DNA of 64,000 nt from positions 9,125,501-9,189,500 of the forward strand of contig CM064427.1 of the NCBI GenBank assembly GCA_032690845.1, written 5' to 3'. The notes under the pieces were generated by a model, which was not told the DNA's origin, searched no databases, and saw nothing but the letters and a program-made list of their open reading frames with translations. Below are positions 11,859 to 22,772 of the stretch, piece by piece. A program made the position numbers and the translations under genes. The stretch comes from Eleusine coracana subsp. coracana. Taxonomy: Eukaryota > Streptophyta > Magnoliopsida > Poales > Poaceae. The number at the start of each line of letters is the position of its first letter. Within the stretch, counting starts at the first letter, position 1.

Positions 11859-11953
11859 TAACAAGCCAGTTCTTTTACTATTAATATTTTACTAACGTCT
11901 AATCCTCTCTTTTCTAGTTGTTTTCGTTTTTGTGTTTTGTGTGAAATTTTAGA

Positions 11954-13985
11954 ATGACTACGACAGGACCTTCTCAGACGCTCAGGGAACTTTCTCTAAA
12001 ATCTCCAGACGTGCTGGCACCTCAACCCTCAAATGAGAAGGTCACGGCCTCCTCATATGTGTTGAACCCCATCATCATTAGCATGGCTAAAGCAAACAAG
12101 TTCTTTGGAGTGAAAGAGGAGAACCCGTATACTCACTTACAAGATTTGGAGGCACTTTGCCAAACATTCCATCATGAAGGAGTGCCTCGGGATTTTTACA
12201 GGTGGCTGCTTTTCCCATTCTCTTTGGGAGGAAAAGCCAAAGAGTGGCACAAGGCAGCATCTCGAGAAGCAAAAGGTAAGTGGACTGAGTTGGTTGGAAA
12301 TTTTTGTCTCCACTATTTTCCTTTGCCAAAGGTGCAGAAGTGGTGAACTTCTTACAAGAAGATAAAGAATCTCTCGCGGAAGCCTGGACGCGTTTTCAAA
12401 CATTGTTGAAACAAGGACCTGACCTTGGCATTGATGAGAATATGTGCGCTCAGACCTTTTACATGGCCATAAACAAGGCATCGAGGATGCATTTGGATGG
12501 ATTGGCCGGAGGAAGTTTTCTGAGATTGACAGCCAAGGTAGGGATCGAATTGTTAGGCAAAATTGCCGAGAATGAAGCTTTGCACAAGTATTGGGAAGAA
12601 TATCTAGAACCAAATTGGCAATGCCCAGAAGTTATGAAGAAAGAAGAGTCGCCAGCTGAACATATCTTGATGTTCGAGAGCAGATCAATGATTACTTTGG
12701 AGCAATTCGAAGAAATAAAGCCCGTCAAACCTGCCTCTGTGGATCTGACGTGTGCGCCGATCGGTGCAATCTCTGAGCCGATCGGCGCAGTCACGACAAC
12801 AGGAAAACTGATCACCCTGACGACTCCACCAAGTAGCAAGGAATATACCAAGATAGAAGCTGCAATTCTGGACAACCATCTGAAGGAATTTGAAGGGAAT
12901 TTTGCTAAACCGAATGGGGTTAGAACATTGGTGAATGCTAAACCACTTGACGAATTTGAGCCAATGGACTGGATTCCCATTGATTTTTCGCAAGAATTTC
13001 TTAACATGAGAAGATCCTTCAGTCCGCAAGACGCCTCCGAAGCCAGAATTGAGTATAATTTCCCAAGTAATCGTCTCAAGTCGGAAGTTTTTGACCAAGA
13101 GATTATTGGGAGAGTTTTAGGGAAGCTCTACAAGGATGATATAGAGCTTGATGGAACAGAGGTGAAACAAGTGAAGAGATTGCTAGACAATTGCTTTGAG
13201 CCATCCCCCTTCGAAGGATTATGTGGTGTGTATGTTGTAGCTGTCACTGAAGAGGAGAAAGAAGAACCGTACATACCCTGTGAGATATCGGGGAAGAAAT
13301 TTCCGAAAGCCTTGTGTGACTTTAGCTCCCGTGTCAGCTTGATGACTTACGATGCATTCATGAGCATGCCTTATGGAACTCAACAGCAGCTGATGGGGAC
13401 TGAACTTGAGCTGATCATGGCGGATGGTAGGAAAACCAAGCCACTAAGAGTGATCAAGAATGTCGAAATTGAGATCAGCTCGAAAACAATGCCGGTAGAT
13501 TTCTTTGTTCTAGACAATAAAGAAACTGGGGTTGAAGATATCATTCTGGGAAGGCCATTCTTAAGATTAGTACAGGCTGTTCTGGATGCTGGGAAAGGTC
13601 AAATCACGCTACACTTGGGAGAGGAAGAAGTGCAATTTCAATTTAATGATCCGTCTCATCAAGACTCTTCTTACTATCAAGAATTCTGCCCAGAGGAAGA
13701 CGAGAGGATAGGGATGGATATGGGAGACCCACTAGACCACATCATGCGTGGAACTGACAAGTATACTGCCAGCACCATCGGCACGACCCTTGCGCCGATC
13801 GACTCCATCATACTACCAGCACTGATCGGCGCGACCCTTGCGCCGATTGGATCGATCATACTGCCAGCACCGATCGGCGCGACCTTTGCACCGATCGGCT
13901 CAATCATACTGCTAGCACCGATCGACGCAACCCTTGCGCCGATCGGCTCAATCGTACTGCCAGCGCCGATCGGCTCAACCGGGAA
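11954..13985 (+). pseudogene. Athila gag and protease region
   Basis: The start MTTTGPSQTL is the first ATG after the leader. The capsid-like domain contains ENPYTHLQDLEALCQTF and FPFSLGGKAKEW, which are Athila gag patterns. A frameshift near 12330 moves coding from one frame to the ORF running to 14082. Downstream lies a protease-like region: ALCDFSSRVSLM where Athila proteases have a D-x-G-A type centre, followed by DIILGRPFLR. Two copies of an APIGA peptide occur in gag (about 12753-12789), and a Pro/Ile-rich tandem repeat ends the ORF (13790-13980). Near 13980 the frame shifts again into pol. Gag would form the particle and the protease would process it; here both are broken. Confidence 0.88.
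13790..13980 (+). repeat. 48-bp tandem repeat encoding a 16-residue unit
   Basis: About four units reading GATLAPIGSIILPAPI with variants. Each unit contains two copies of the CCGATCGG palindrome, spaced 21 and then 27 bp, both multiples of three. It sits at the end of the protease region, before pol. Confidence 0.88.
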
Positions 13986-13987
13986 AA

Positions 13988-16916
13988 TCCTAATTTTGAA
14001 CCTCTCAGGGAGCTGGATCCAAACGAAGCACCAGAAGGGGAATAGAAGGAACTTTCGAAGGAGCTACGCTATGAATATCTAGAAAAGAATAGAACATATC
14101 CAGTTATTGTGAACAACGCCCTAACGAAAGAAGAAACAGAGATGCTTCTTGTTGTGCTAAAAAGGTATAAGAAGGCCATTGGTTACACATTAGATGACAT
14201 CAAGGGAATCAGCTCCGCATTTTGCACCCACAAGATTAACTTGGAGGAGAATACTAAACCAGTGCTTGAAGGGATGCGAAGGTTGAAGGAATCAATAAAG
14301 CCAGTGGTTAAAAAGGAGATTTTGAAGCTGCTTAATGCAGGTATGATCTACCCTATTGCTGATAGTGAATGGGTTAGTCCAGTGCATTGTGTACCCAACA
14401 AAGGAGGGTTGACAGTAGCGCCTAACGAGAACAATGAGTTGATCCCTCAAAGGACTGTAACTGGATGGAGAATGTGCATAGATTATAGAAGTTTGAACAA
14501 GGTGATGAAGGAAGATCACTATCCTCTTCCGTTCATTGATGAGATGCTTGAAAGATTAGCAAGGAATTCATACTTTTGTTATTTGGATGGATATAGTGGT
14601 TTCTTTCAAATACCGGTAAGACCAGAAGATCAGCAGAAAACTACTTTTACTTGCCCTTTTGGGACATATGCATATAGAAGGATGCCATTTGGTCTTTGCA
14701 ACGCGCCTGCAACATTTCAAAGATGCATGAATGCAATATTTGCTGAATTCATAGAAGATATTATGGAGATATTTATGGATGACTTCTCCATACATGGTGC
14801 TGATTTTGATAGCTGTTTGGAGAATTTGGAGAAGGTTTTGAAAAGGTGTGTTGAATGCGACTTAGTTCTTAATTGGGAGAAGTGTCACTTCATGGTAACA
14901 GAAGGATAGTACTTGGTCATGTTATATCTAAAAGAGGGATAGAGGTTGATAAGGCAAAGGTATCTACAGTTGAGAAACTATCTCCCCCTACTGATCTTAC
15001 AGCTTTGAGGAGTTTTCTTGGACATGTCAACTTCTATCGTAGATTTGTTAAGGATTATTCGAAGATTGCTAAACCCCTGACAGAATTGCTAAAGCAAGAT
15101 ACAGAATTTGTTATGGACGAGGAAAGACTCTCGGCCTTCAGAAGGTTAAAGGAAGCTCTATGCTCTGCACCCATTATGCAGCCACCTAATTGGAGTTTAC
15201 CTTTTGAAATTATGTGTGATGCAAGTGACTATGCCGTTGGAGTTGGTCTTAGACAATGGAAGGAAGGTAAAGTGCATGCTATCTATTATGCTAGCAAAAC
15301 TTTGAATGAGGCGCAAATCAATTATACAACAACTGAGAAAGAGATGTTAGCTGTTATATTTGCTTTGAGAAGTTTAGATCCTACATTCTAAATTCTAAGG
15401 TGATTGTATATACTGATCATGCTGCTATAAGATACTTGGTTTCAAAGAAGGAGTCTAAGCCTCGATTAATGCGATGGGTATTGATGCTGCAAGAATTTGA
15501 TTTGGAGATAAGAGATAAGAAAGGAGTAGAAAATTCTATAGCAGATCATTTATCTCGTCTTGAATCACCATCAACTGAGCCAATAAGAGATGAAATGCAA
15601 CAAGAGCAGTTGTTTGTCGCATTTGATCGAAGAGAGAACTGGATAATTGATATTATCAAAGGTTTCAAGGGACAAACTGGTCTGATGAACAAGAACACAA
15701 GGAAAGGAGTTAAGAGTGAAATGAGAAAATTTATATGGGCCGACCCATACTTGTATAGGTATTGCGAGGATGGAGCAGTACGGAGATGTGTACCCAGAGA
15801 AGAAAGAGCAAGCATTTTAGCAAAATGTCATTCTTCAGATTATGGGGGACACTATGGCTACTTCAGAACACAGGCAAAGGTATGGGCGAGTGGATTCTAT
15901 TGGCCTACTATGCATGAAGATGCAAAAAGGTATGTTGCAACATGTGCTCAATGCCAACGAATAGGGAATGTTAACAGTAGGAATGCAATGCCTCTTAAGT
16001 ACAATCTTCAAGTCAATATCTTTGATGTTTGGGGTATGAATTTTATGGGACCCTTTATGAATTCTCATGGTTTCGAGTACACATTGGTCGCTGCTGATTA
16101 TGTCTCCAAGTGGATCGAAGCAATTGCATGCAAGGCTAATACTACAAGAGAATCAAGAAGTATACTTCAGGAGCAGATATTTCCTAGGTACGGAGTACCG
16201 AGGATAATAATTACAGATGGAGGATCCCATTTTACAGGAGGAGAATTTGCTAGGTTTTTAACCAAATCTGGAGTTGAACATAGAATTGGAACAGCCTACC
16301 ATCCCCAAACAAATGGACAAGCAGAGACTTCAAATAAGCAATTAAAGGGAATTCTGCAGAAGATTGTTACAAAGGAAGGAAAAGATTGGGCCACGAAGCT
16401 TAATGGAGCGTTATGGGCATATAGGACGGCATTCAAGACACCAATTGGTATCACACCATATTAATTCGTCTATGGGAAATCGTGTCATCTACCGGTGGAA
16501 TTGGAACATTAGGCTTATTGGGCTATAAAGGAAATGAATTTTGATCTTGATGCCGCCGGCATGAAGAGGAAGATACAAATAAGTGAATTGGAAGAGATGA
16601 GATTGCGTGCATATGAAAATGCAGCCATATACAAAGAGAAAACAAAGAAGTGGTACGATAAGAAGCTTTTGAAGAAGGAATTCAAGGAAGGAGATCGGTG
16701 CTCCTATTTAACTCGCGATTCAGATTATTTGGTAAAGGCAAACTACAAAGCAAATGAGAGGGACCTTATCTTGTGAATACGGTGTTACCTTCGAGAGCGG
16801 TAATCATAATGGATGGTAAGAGAAACAAGTACACGGTGAACGGACAACGTCTAAAGGTATACCTAGAACCCGACACATTTGAATTAAAATCTTTTGATGT
16901 GTATTTCACCGTTTAG
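13988..16916 (+). pseudogene. Athila pol: reverse transcriptase, RNase H and integrase
   Basis: Coding resumes in the frame reading NPNFEPLRELDP, with a TAG at about 14045. RT: VSPVHCVPNKGG, GWRMCIDYRSLN, and the catalytic FMDD at about 14774-14785. A one-base loss at about 14903 breaks LGHVISKRG. RNase H starts at FEIMCDASDYAVG, and a second frameshift lies near 15385. Integrase: zinc-finger H-H-C-C pattern with CAQCQR at about 15940, core DVWGMNFMGPF, ITDGGSHF and YHPQTNGQAE. Stops at 16462-16464 and about 16510 precede the C-terminal part (16534-16776). Coding ends in another frame at TAG 16914-16916 with NGQRLKVYLEPD. No chromodomain is seen, consistent with Athila. It cannot yield an intact enzyme. 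Confidence 0.92.
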
Positions 16917-17172
16917 TACCCCGTGTGGTCGAGCTTAACGACGTAAAACAAAAGCTTGTATGTATTTTAATTTCCGTAGTTTTTCTTTTTCTGATCTGGT
17001 AATTTAGTGTACCGCGCCGATCGGCGCGTTGCTGCGCCGATCGGCACAGCCCTGCATCGATCAGCGCGACAGAGTCTTTCTTTTTTGTTTTTGAGTCAGT
17101 TTTGGACCTTGCCTTTTTAAGACTCGTTAAATTCCATGAATAAGAGAAAGAGTCCTAGTCCAATTGAAAATC
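16917..17172 (+). other. Spacer between Athila pol and third ORF
   Basis: About 255 bp, noncoding, containing three CG-rich palindrome copies at 17014-17069. It leads into the promoter-like segment at 17173. Confidence 0.6.
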
Positions 17173-17257
17173 AAGGGATATAAATATGAGGGGCCAGCAA
17201 ACCCACAAATCAACTCGTATTACATCGTCACCAAAACAAACCCTAAGAGCAGAAGCG
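17173..17257 (+). promoter_or_regulatory. Candidate internal promoter and leader of the third Athila ORF
   Basis: GGGATATAAATATGAGGGG contains a TATAAATA box at about 17177-17184. It is followed by an A/C-rich leader with an AACCCTAA element and then GCGATGGAAGG, a good plant start context, at 17258. Layout and spacing look like an ordinary plant core promoter. Inference only. Confidence 0.4.
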
Positions 17258-18772
17258 ATGGAAGGCGGCGCATCAGGCAGAAATCAAGGCGGCACCGATC
17301 GGCGCGACCTCAGCGCCGATCGGCGTGACTCTGGAGCCGATTGGCTCGGCGGCGGATTTCCTCAGCCCTCTGCAAATTGGCCCTGGGAAGAAGTCGACGA
17401 AGTGTTGACACCAACACGAGATGATCCCCTCGTCTGGTCAGATCTGCGGAAGAAATTCATGAAGAAAACCGAAGCTGACGCATGGAACGCCGACAAGGTG
17501 AAGATGGACAATGAACTTTGGCAGATGATGAAAAGAGTATTGGCGCGCAAAGAAAAATCTATAGCACCTATTAAAAGTGAAGTAGTTTCTCAAAGATATA
17601 CCATGGAAAGTCTTCTTAATCTTCCTAAGCCCTTGTCATATGAGGATTTCCTATCTTTCGAAAGATCATTGACTGAGCAAGAGAAGGAAGAGCTAGATGA
17701 AGAGAGCGCCCTCACAATTCATAGGTCCCGACTCTATAGTGAACATAACATTGCCACCAAGTATGAACTCAAGCTGCGAGAGGAAGTCGAAGAAGCTATG
17801 TACCAGCGGGATGCCGAGACGGATCTTCAAGCTAGAAGGGATGAATCCTTTCCCAAGGTTCTTACCGATTAGAAAAGTTTTCAAGAAAATAAGATTCATA
17901 GAAACAGTTGTATTGAGGGTTGCAAGTGTTTCTTTTGTGCTAAAGATCTTCAACGCAAGGTTGAACTCTAATTGGCAGAAGATCCAGCTTTCATACCTAG
18001 AGATTTAATATACGATGATGGCTGTCGCACAATTCCTGGAGGAAGGACACCTAAGGAGATTAATAATGAGATTTTACGTAGCCAGAAGAATAAGGTGATC
18101 TGTGAGCATAATCTAGAGCAGTTAGATGAGTATATGAAGGAAGCTGCTGGCTACGCCGATCGGCGCGACACTAGAGCCGATCGGCACGATCTAAAGATGG
18201 TTGAATTTATTGATCTGACGGCTCTTCCGAGAGAAGACAAAGAAACTGCTGCAAGGATGTGTAAGACTACACCAGAGGTTCGCAGATCTGCTAGACTATC
18301 GCGTAAGCCAATTCAGAATTATTCCGAATGGGATAGCGACTATACGTCATACTATTTGGAAACTTTGGAAAGCGGTGATCGTAGTGTGCCTGGAGATTTT
18401 AGTGATGATTTTGATATGCGAAGAAGCTTTGGTAGTCCTAAGTTCAAAAATCGAGAAACACTTGCAAAATGCAGTAATGACAGGGCAGCAGGAACTTCAA
18501 TAAGAGTTAATGGTAATGCAGAGGGAAGTGGAGGAAGTCGCAATGGTGGAAGGACACCACTACGCCGATCGGCTCAGCCTATGCACCGATCGGCTCGAAG
18601 GAATTTGAATAGTGCCTCTCCTTACAGTGTTGAAAATCATAACCTGCAACCGCCTGCTTGCTGTCCTGTTTGCCGAAGAAACATTGAGCGCCTGTATCTA
18701 GACAGCGATCGTGCTTACAGAAATCAAAGAGATGTGGACCCGCAGAATCCAGGATACAATCAAGATGAATGA
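17258..18772 (+). pseudogene. Third ORF of the Athila element, unknown function
   Basis: One frame runs to 18772, interrupted by TAG at about 17870 and TAA at 17969-17971. Without those stops it spans about 505 residues from the ATG at 17258 (an upstream in-frame ATG at 17186 lies inside the TATA-like stretch). It is hydrophilic and charged, and I see no signal peptide or membrane segment, so an envelope role is not supported. Features: an acidic/Lys-rich N-terminal half, a Cys cluster (CIEGCKCFFC) in the interval between the two stops, a conserved-looking block RSARLSRKPI, and CCPVCRRN near the C-terminus. These Cys pairs could bind zinc. Palindrome-derived peptides (ADRRD, ADRHD, RRSAQ) are inserted at three places. 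I do not recognise the family. Confidence 0.6.
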
Positions 18773-20194
18773 AGCGGACTACACTTTTCTCATAAGGAAT
18801 ATAAAACGAATTTTCCGAGTCTTGAACAGGCATGGTCTGCATGATTAGTGTGTTGAGTTTCTTCTCTTGCAATGAGGACATTGCAAATTTTAAGTGTGGG
18901 GGAAGGGCTTTGCCATTGGTCAGTTTTTAAGTGTTTCTGAGCCTAGTTTCTCATTTGTTTTTCTTAATGAGTGTTTATTTAAGTTTGTGTGTGTGCTTAA
19001 GAGAGTCACGAGTCATGTTGAGAGTTACTTCTAGGTCTTTTATGTAGTTTGAATTTTTGCATTGTTTTTAATAAAGTTAGTGTCGATTGTCAAATTGAAA
19101 GTGCCCCATGCTATTTATCTTGTCTTTCTGATGATCGATTGGTTGATTACTTGAATTTGTTGGTTACCACTTAACTTTTGAGCTTTATATTTGTGAAAAT
19201 TTCTTTTGACTCATCATAAGCTAAAGCAAAAGCAAGGTCTAAATATGCCTACATAGCCGAGTGAATGAGAGCAAGCTACACATTTGAACTAAGTGGATTG
19301 TAAGTAACTTTGTCAACTTTTTGCTCATGATTTCGACCAAGTTAGGAAAGGATGATCTATTTTATTTATCTCTGTATTTCTAGACATTCTTATCCAATTA
19401 ATCTCCTTGCTATCATGAAAACTATACATCTTTGTTTCTCCCTCCACCTTGATACAACCTATATTCTTAATAAAAGGGAATTCAGAAAATTTCCGCTGCT
19501 GATACAAGATAGAAATTGCTGATCATATCAGGGAATAAAAAAAAGTGAAAGAAAAAATAGACCGCGTCGACCGGCGAAGTGTTGCGCCGATCGGCGCTGT
19601 TACAAAAAGAAAGAAAAAAAAGAGGTTATTATAAGAAAAAAGGGATAAAGAGAAAAAATATATATATATTCCCTGAGAGACAGTAAGGTCATCAAAGAAA
19701 GCAGATTTCTGTTTATTTCTCATTCTTTGCCAATTGTTCTCATTGAATTTTCTTTTAGATCTTCTACATTCCTCTTCTTCATTAAAAGTTCTTTTCCAAG
19801 AAAATTCTTTTTTAATAGTCATGATTGAGCACATTGTTGACATGGTTAATATTATGGCTTAATTTAGTTATATAGCCCTCCAAGATCCACATACAATCCT
19901 TGATTAGATAGGAGAGGGAAGGAAATACACTTGAGAGATCTAGAGAAGACCAAATGCTTGATGTTTAATGCTTAAAGATGAGTTGAGGAAAACTAAAATT
20001 ATTTTTAAAAAAGTTTTATGGTAATTTGATTAAGTTCAAGTAAGATATGTCGATTGGTTAAAAGGATATGAAAGAAAATCTTTGTGGTGGGATAACGAGT
20101 AAAAATGATGATTGAGCTTGACTGCATGAGGGATGGTGTGAAAATTCTTATTACATATTTGATTTTGTATTGCTCGAGAACTAGCAATGATTTG
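18773..20194 (+). other. Long 3' noncoding region of the Athila element
   Basis: About 1.4 kb, A/T-rich, no ORF. It contains a purine tract TAAGTGTGGGGGAAG near 18890, resembling the real PPT, and one palindrome pair at 19564-19598. Long 3' regions are usual in Athila elements. Confidence 0.7.
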
Positions 20195-20207
20195 AGTGTG
20201 GGGGAAC
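20195..20207 (+). other. Polypurine tract of the Athila element
   Basis: GAGTGTGGGGGAAC directly before the 3' LTR start TGTTGGC. Confidence 0.85.
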
Positions 20208-21572
20208 TGTTGGCACTTCCCAAGTGCCCCTTTTATATATGAATATTACCCCAATTAGAGCATAATTGATACTAATTTAGGCCATTTATCTATGATATTG
20301 TCTATATATTTGTATATGCGTTGTGTTGGAGCTTTATTGTAGAAACAGGTAAAATTGGCGATTAAAGTGATGCTGGAGAGGACAGGAATCCAGAACCGAC
20401 AAAAAACACTGAAGAAGCCTAGTGCGCCGATCGGCGCAGTACATGAGCCGATCGGCGCAAGGGTGTTTTGGCCCACAAAAGTGACCAAGGGCCATTCCAC
20501 AAGTTTATGGAAGTTTATCTGCGTAAGACACTTGAAGATATTTGCCTAAAAAATTTATGGAACTTCAAGATCTCAACATGCAGTACAAGACTTTATCTCG
20601 AAGGAAAAGGCCCACATGGCAGCTATGGAAGACAGAGGAACCGACTCGGAGAAGAAACAAGAGAAGACACGGCTTGCACCGATCGACGCGACCCTTGCGC
20701 CGATTGGAGCAGGAGGAAAAGATGACAAAAACATGATCCGGTCCAGGAAAGATGAAGGCCCAGCCCAGTATGAGTTAGAGTCGGTGGAAGTTGACCTAAT
20801 CCCGTCGAGTATAAAAGAAAGATAATTATCAAGAGCCAAGGACGCCCAAGGAGAGATGGCGATCGTGAGAATCAGTTATTAAAACTAGGGTTCCAGGATA
20901 TTGGCGGTGGAGCTTCGTCAACACCGACGAGATCCACCAGAAGGGAGGTCACGCTGATCGGCGCGACGCTTGTGCCGATCGGCTCATGCGTGTTCCAACC
21001 CTATTTCTCACCCCTCTGCTCTGTCTAGCGGAAGGATGAGTGGGTAGTCTCATATTCTCTTCTCTAGTGCGGGGATCTGGTCATGTAACTCTCATCCTTG
21101 TTGATACTCTCTTGATGAATTTAATCTATGTGATGAACTTTATTGCATATCTATCTATCCCTTTCATTAGTGTATCGACCAATACATTTTTGCCCATTAC
21201 ATAGTGCAAGAAACCAGTGGGGAGCTAATAGCCTCTGTAGTGACAGCCGGGGTGAACGAAACCACCATGTCTTGTAGAATATTAGAGTCATCACTCGAGT
21301 TGATAAGAATAAGGTTGCATGCCAGTGAACCAATCCTAAGGAGAGAATCCTTCATCATCCTGTTACCTCTTCAATAACATTCACCTTCCTCTTTCTCACT
21401 GTTGTCATTCACACCAACCAACCCATTGCAATTTGTTAGTAACCTTTTAATAGTATTAGTTCCGCTCGTTCCCTATGGATTCGATAACCTTGGAATACTC
21501 TCAGGGAAAAAGAGTTACAACTGTACATCATCCTCTTGCGGTATATAAGTAGGTGCGTAATTACGACCAACA
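20208..21572 (+). repeat. 3' LTR of the Athila element
   Basis: 1365 bp, colinear with the 5' LTR. Palindrome copies lie at 20424-20459, 20677-20710 and 20951-20985. The target duplication CTTCA follows at 21573. Confidence 0.95.
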
Positions 21573-21577
21573 CTTCA

Positions 21578-22083
21578 CCACGGTGATGACGGCACAGTCT
21601 AGCAGCTTGCCTTCACTTTCAGGGGAGTTTCAGCCAGGGGGAGCAGGACAGTCTTTCTAACCTACTCAGTTCTCTCTGCTGTCCACCTTCTTGATGTCTG
21701 CACTGTTCACCTCACTCGCACAGCCAACAGCATCACAGATGGCAGGACCTTCTACCTCTCAGCAGCTACTAGTTAGGAGCCTGACCTTCTCACACATAGT
21801 GCACACCACACAGGCAACCCCAGAGACAGATACAGTTTTGACCTCAGCTCCACCTTCTTCTGCTAAACTCTCTACTGTTGTCACACCTCACGTAGCAGAG
21901 TATCTAGTTCGAGGAGGCTTCTCTCAGCAGGATGTGGTCGGTCCCACTCTCCTTCAGGCGTCTATTGTGCAGGAGATCGCCACAATCACAGCAGCACAAG
22001 ACAGAGGGTCTGAGTCACCAGAGGATCTCACGTACTTCGATCAGCTTGATGCTCAGGTGGCAGAGACTCAGGGAGAGCAGTAG
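21578..22083 (+). pseudogene. Plant-transposon-type protein, part 3 (C-terminus)
   Basis: Last exon-like piece of the outer element's ORF after the Athila insertion. It is Ser/Thr/Gln-rich and low complexity (for example SALFTSLAQPTASQ), with a TAA near 21659, and ends at TAG 22081-22083. No known domain is recognised. Confidence 0.5.
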
Positions 22084-22772
22084 GATCTGACATAGGAGCA
22101 GCCCAGCACAGAGCCTTCAGAGGACATCGCTGCACCACCACCTCCTACGACCTCGAGCGCTCAGTAGTTTTTCCCTCTCTTTTTGGTGTTTGTTGCCAAA
22201 GGGGGAGAAGACATAGAGTTAGGGGGGTGTGACTTGTGTCGATCGAGAGTAGCTTGTATCTAGGAGGAGTATACGTGGTATACATGGCTTTAATGGGAGA
22301 TACATTTGGATCATATTTTGACAGATTTATCGATCGTCATGGATTTTGATGAGTCACGGTATTCATTCGCTTGTGTTTAACTTGTCATGATCTCACTTGG
22401 TTTATTTTCATATGTGGTGCCTTGTTCTTTTTTTATTTATCATGTATGATTATGTATGATTCCATGGTGATGATTGCTTGCTTTTAATTCCTTATATGTT
22501 TCATGCTATCCTGTTGCATATCATCATCCATGTCTTGCATTGCATGTCCTTATGCTTTCTTTAATTATCAACTAACATGACATGCATGCATATCATCTAG
22601 AGTGTATTTTTTCTCTCTTTATCTCTTAGCTCTTGTTGGTGCTTGAATTGAGTAGGACCTTCTTTGTTCCTTGTTATGCCTTTGAGGTTCCTCTCGATCT
22701 TAGTGTAGCTCTTTTAGCCTTGATATTTTATGATAAGTAGTGGTTGTCATCAATCACCAAAAAGGGGGAGAT
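22084..22772 (+). other. 3' noncoding region and polypurine tracts of the outer element
   Basis: T-rich noncoding sequence with GCCAAAGGGGGAGAAG at about 22193 and the final AAAAAGGGGGAGAT before the LTR. It is the same arrangement as in the Sirevirus at 1-4377. Confidence 0.7.

Larger units (their letters stand above)
10467..21572 (+). mobile_element. Complete Athila-type Ty3/gypsy element
   Basis: Two LTRs of exactly 1365 bp flank the internal region, and CTTCA is duplicated on both sides (10462-10466 and 21573-21577). Order: LTR, PBS matching tRNA-Asp type (TGGCGCCGTTG), gag-protease, RT-RNase H-integrase, a third ORF, a long 3' region, PPT (GAGTGTGGGGGAAC), LTR. RT (FMDD) and integrase patterns match the Athila lineage of plant gypsy elements, which often carry an extra 3' ORF. 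The first 145 bp of the two LTRs show about 8 mismatches, suggesting a moderately recent insertion. All ORFs have stops or frameshifts. Confidence 0.95.

Noticed and set aside
17258..18772. Third Athila ORF as an envelope protein
   Set aside because: No hydrophobic signal or membrane segment is visible in the reading frame.
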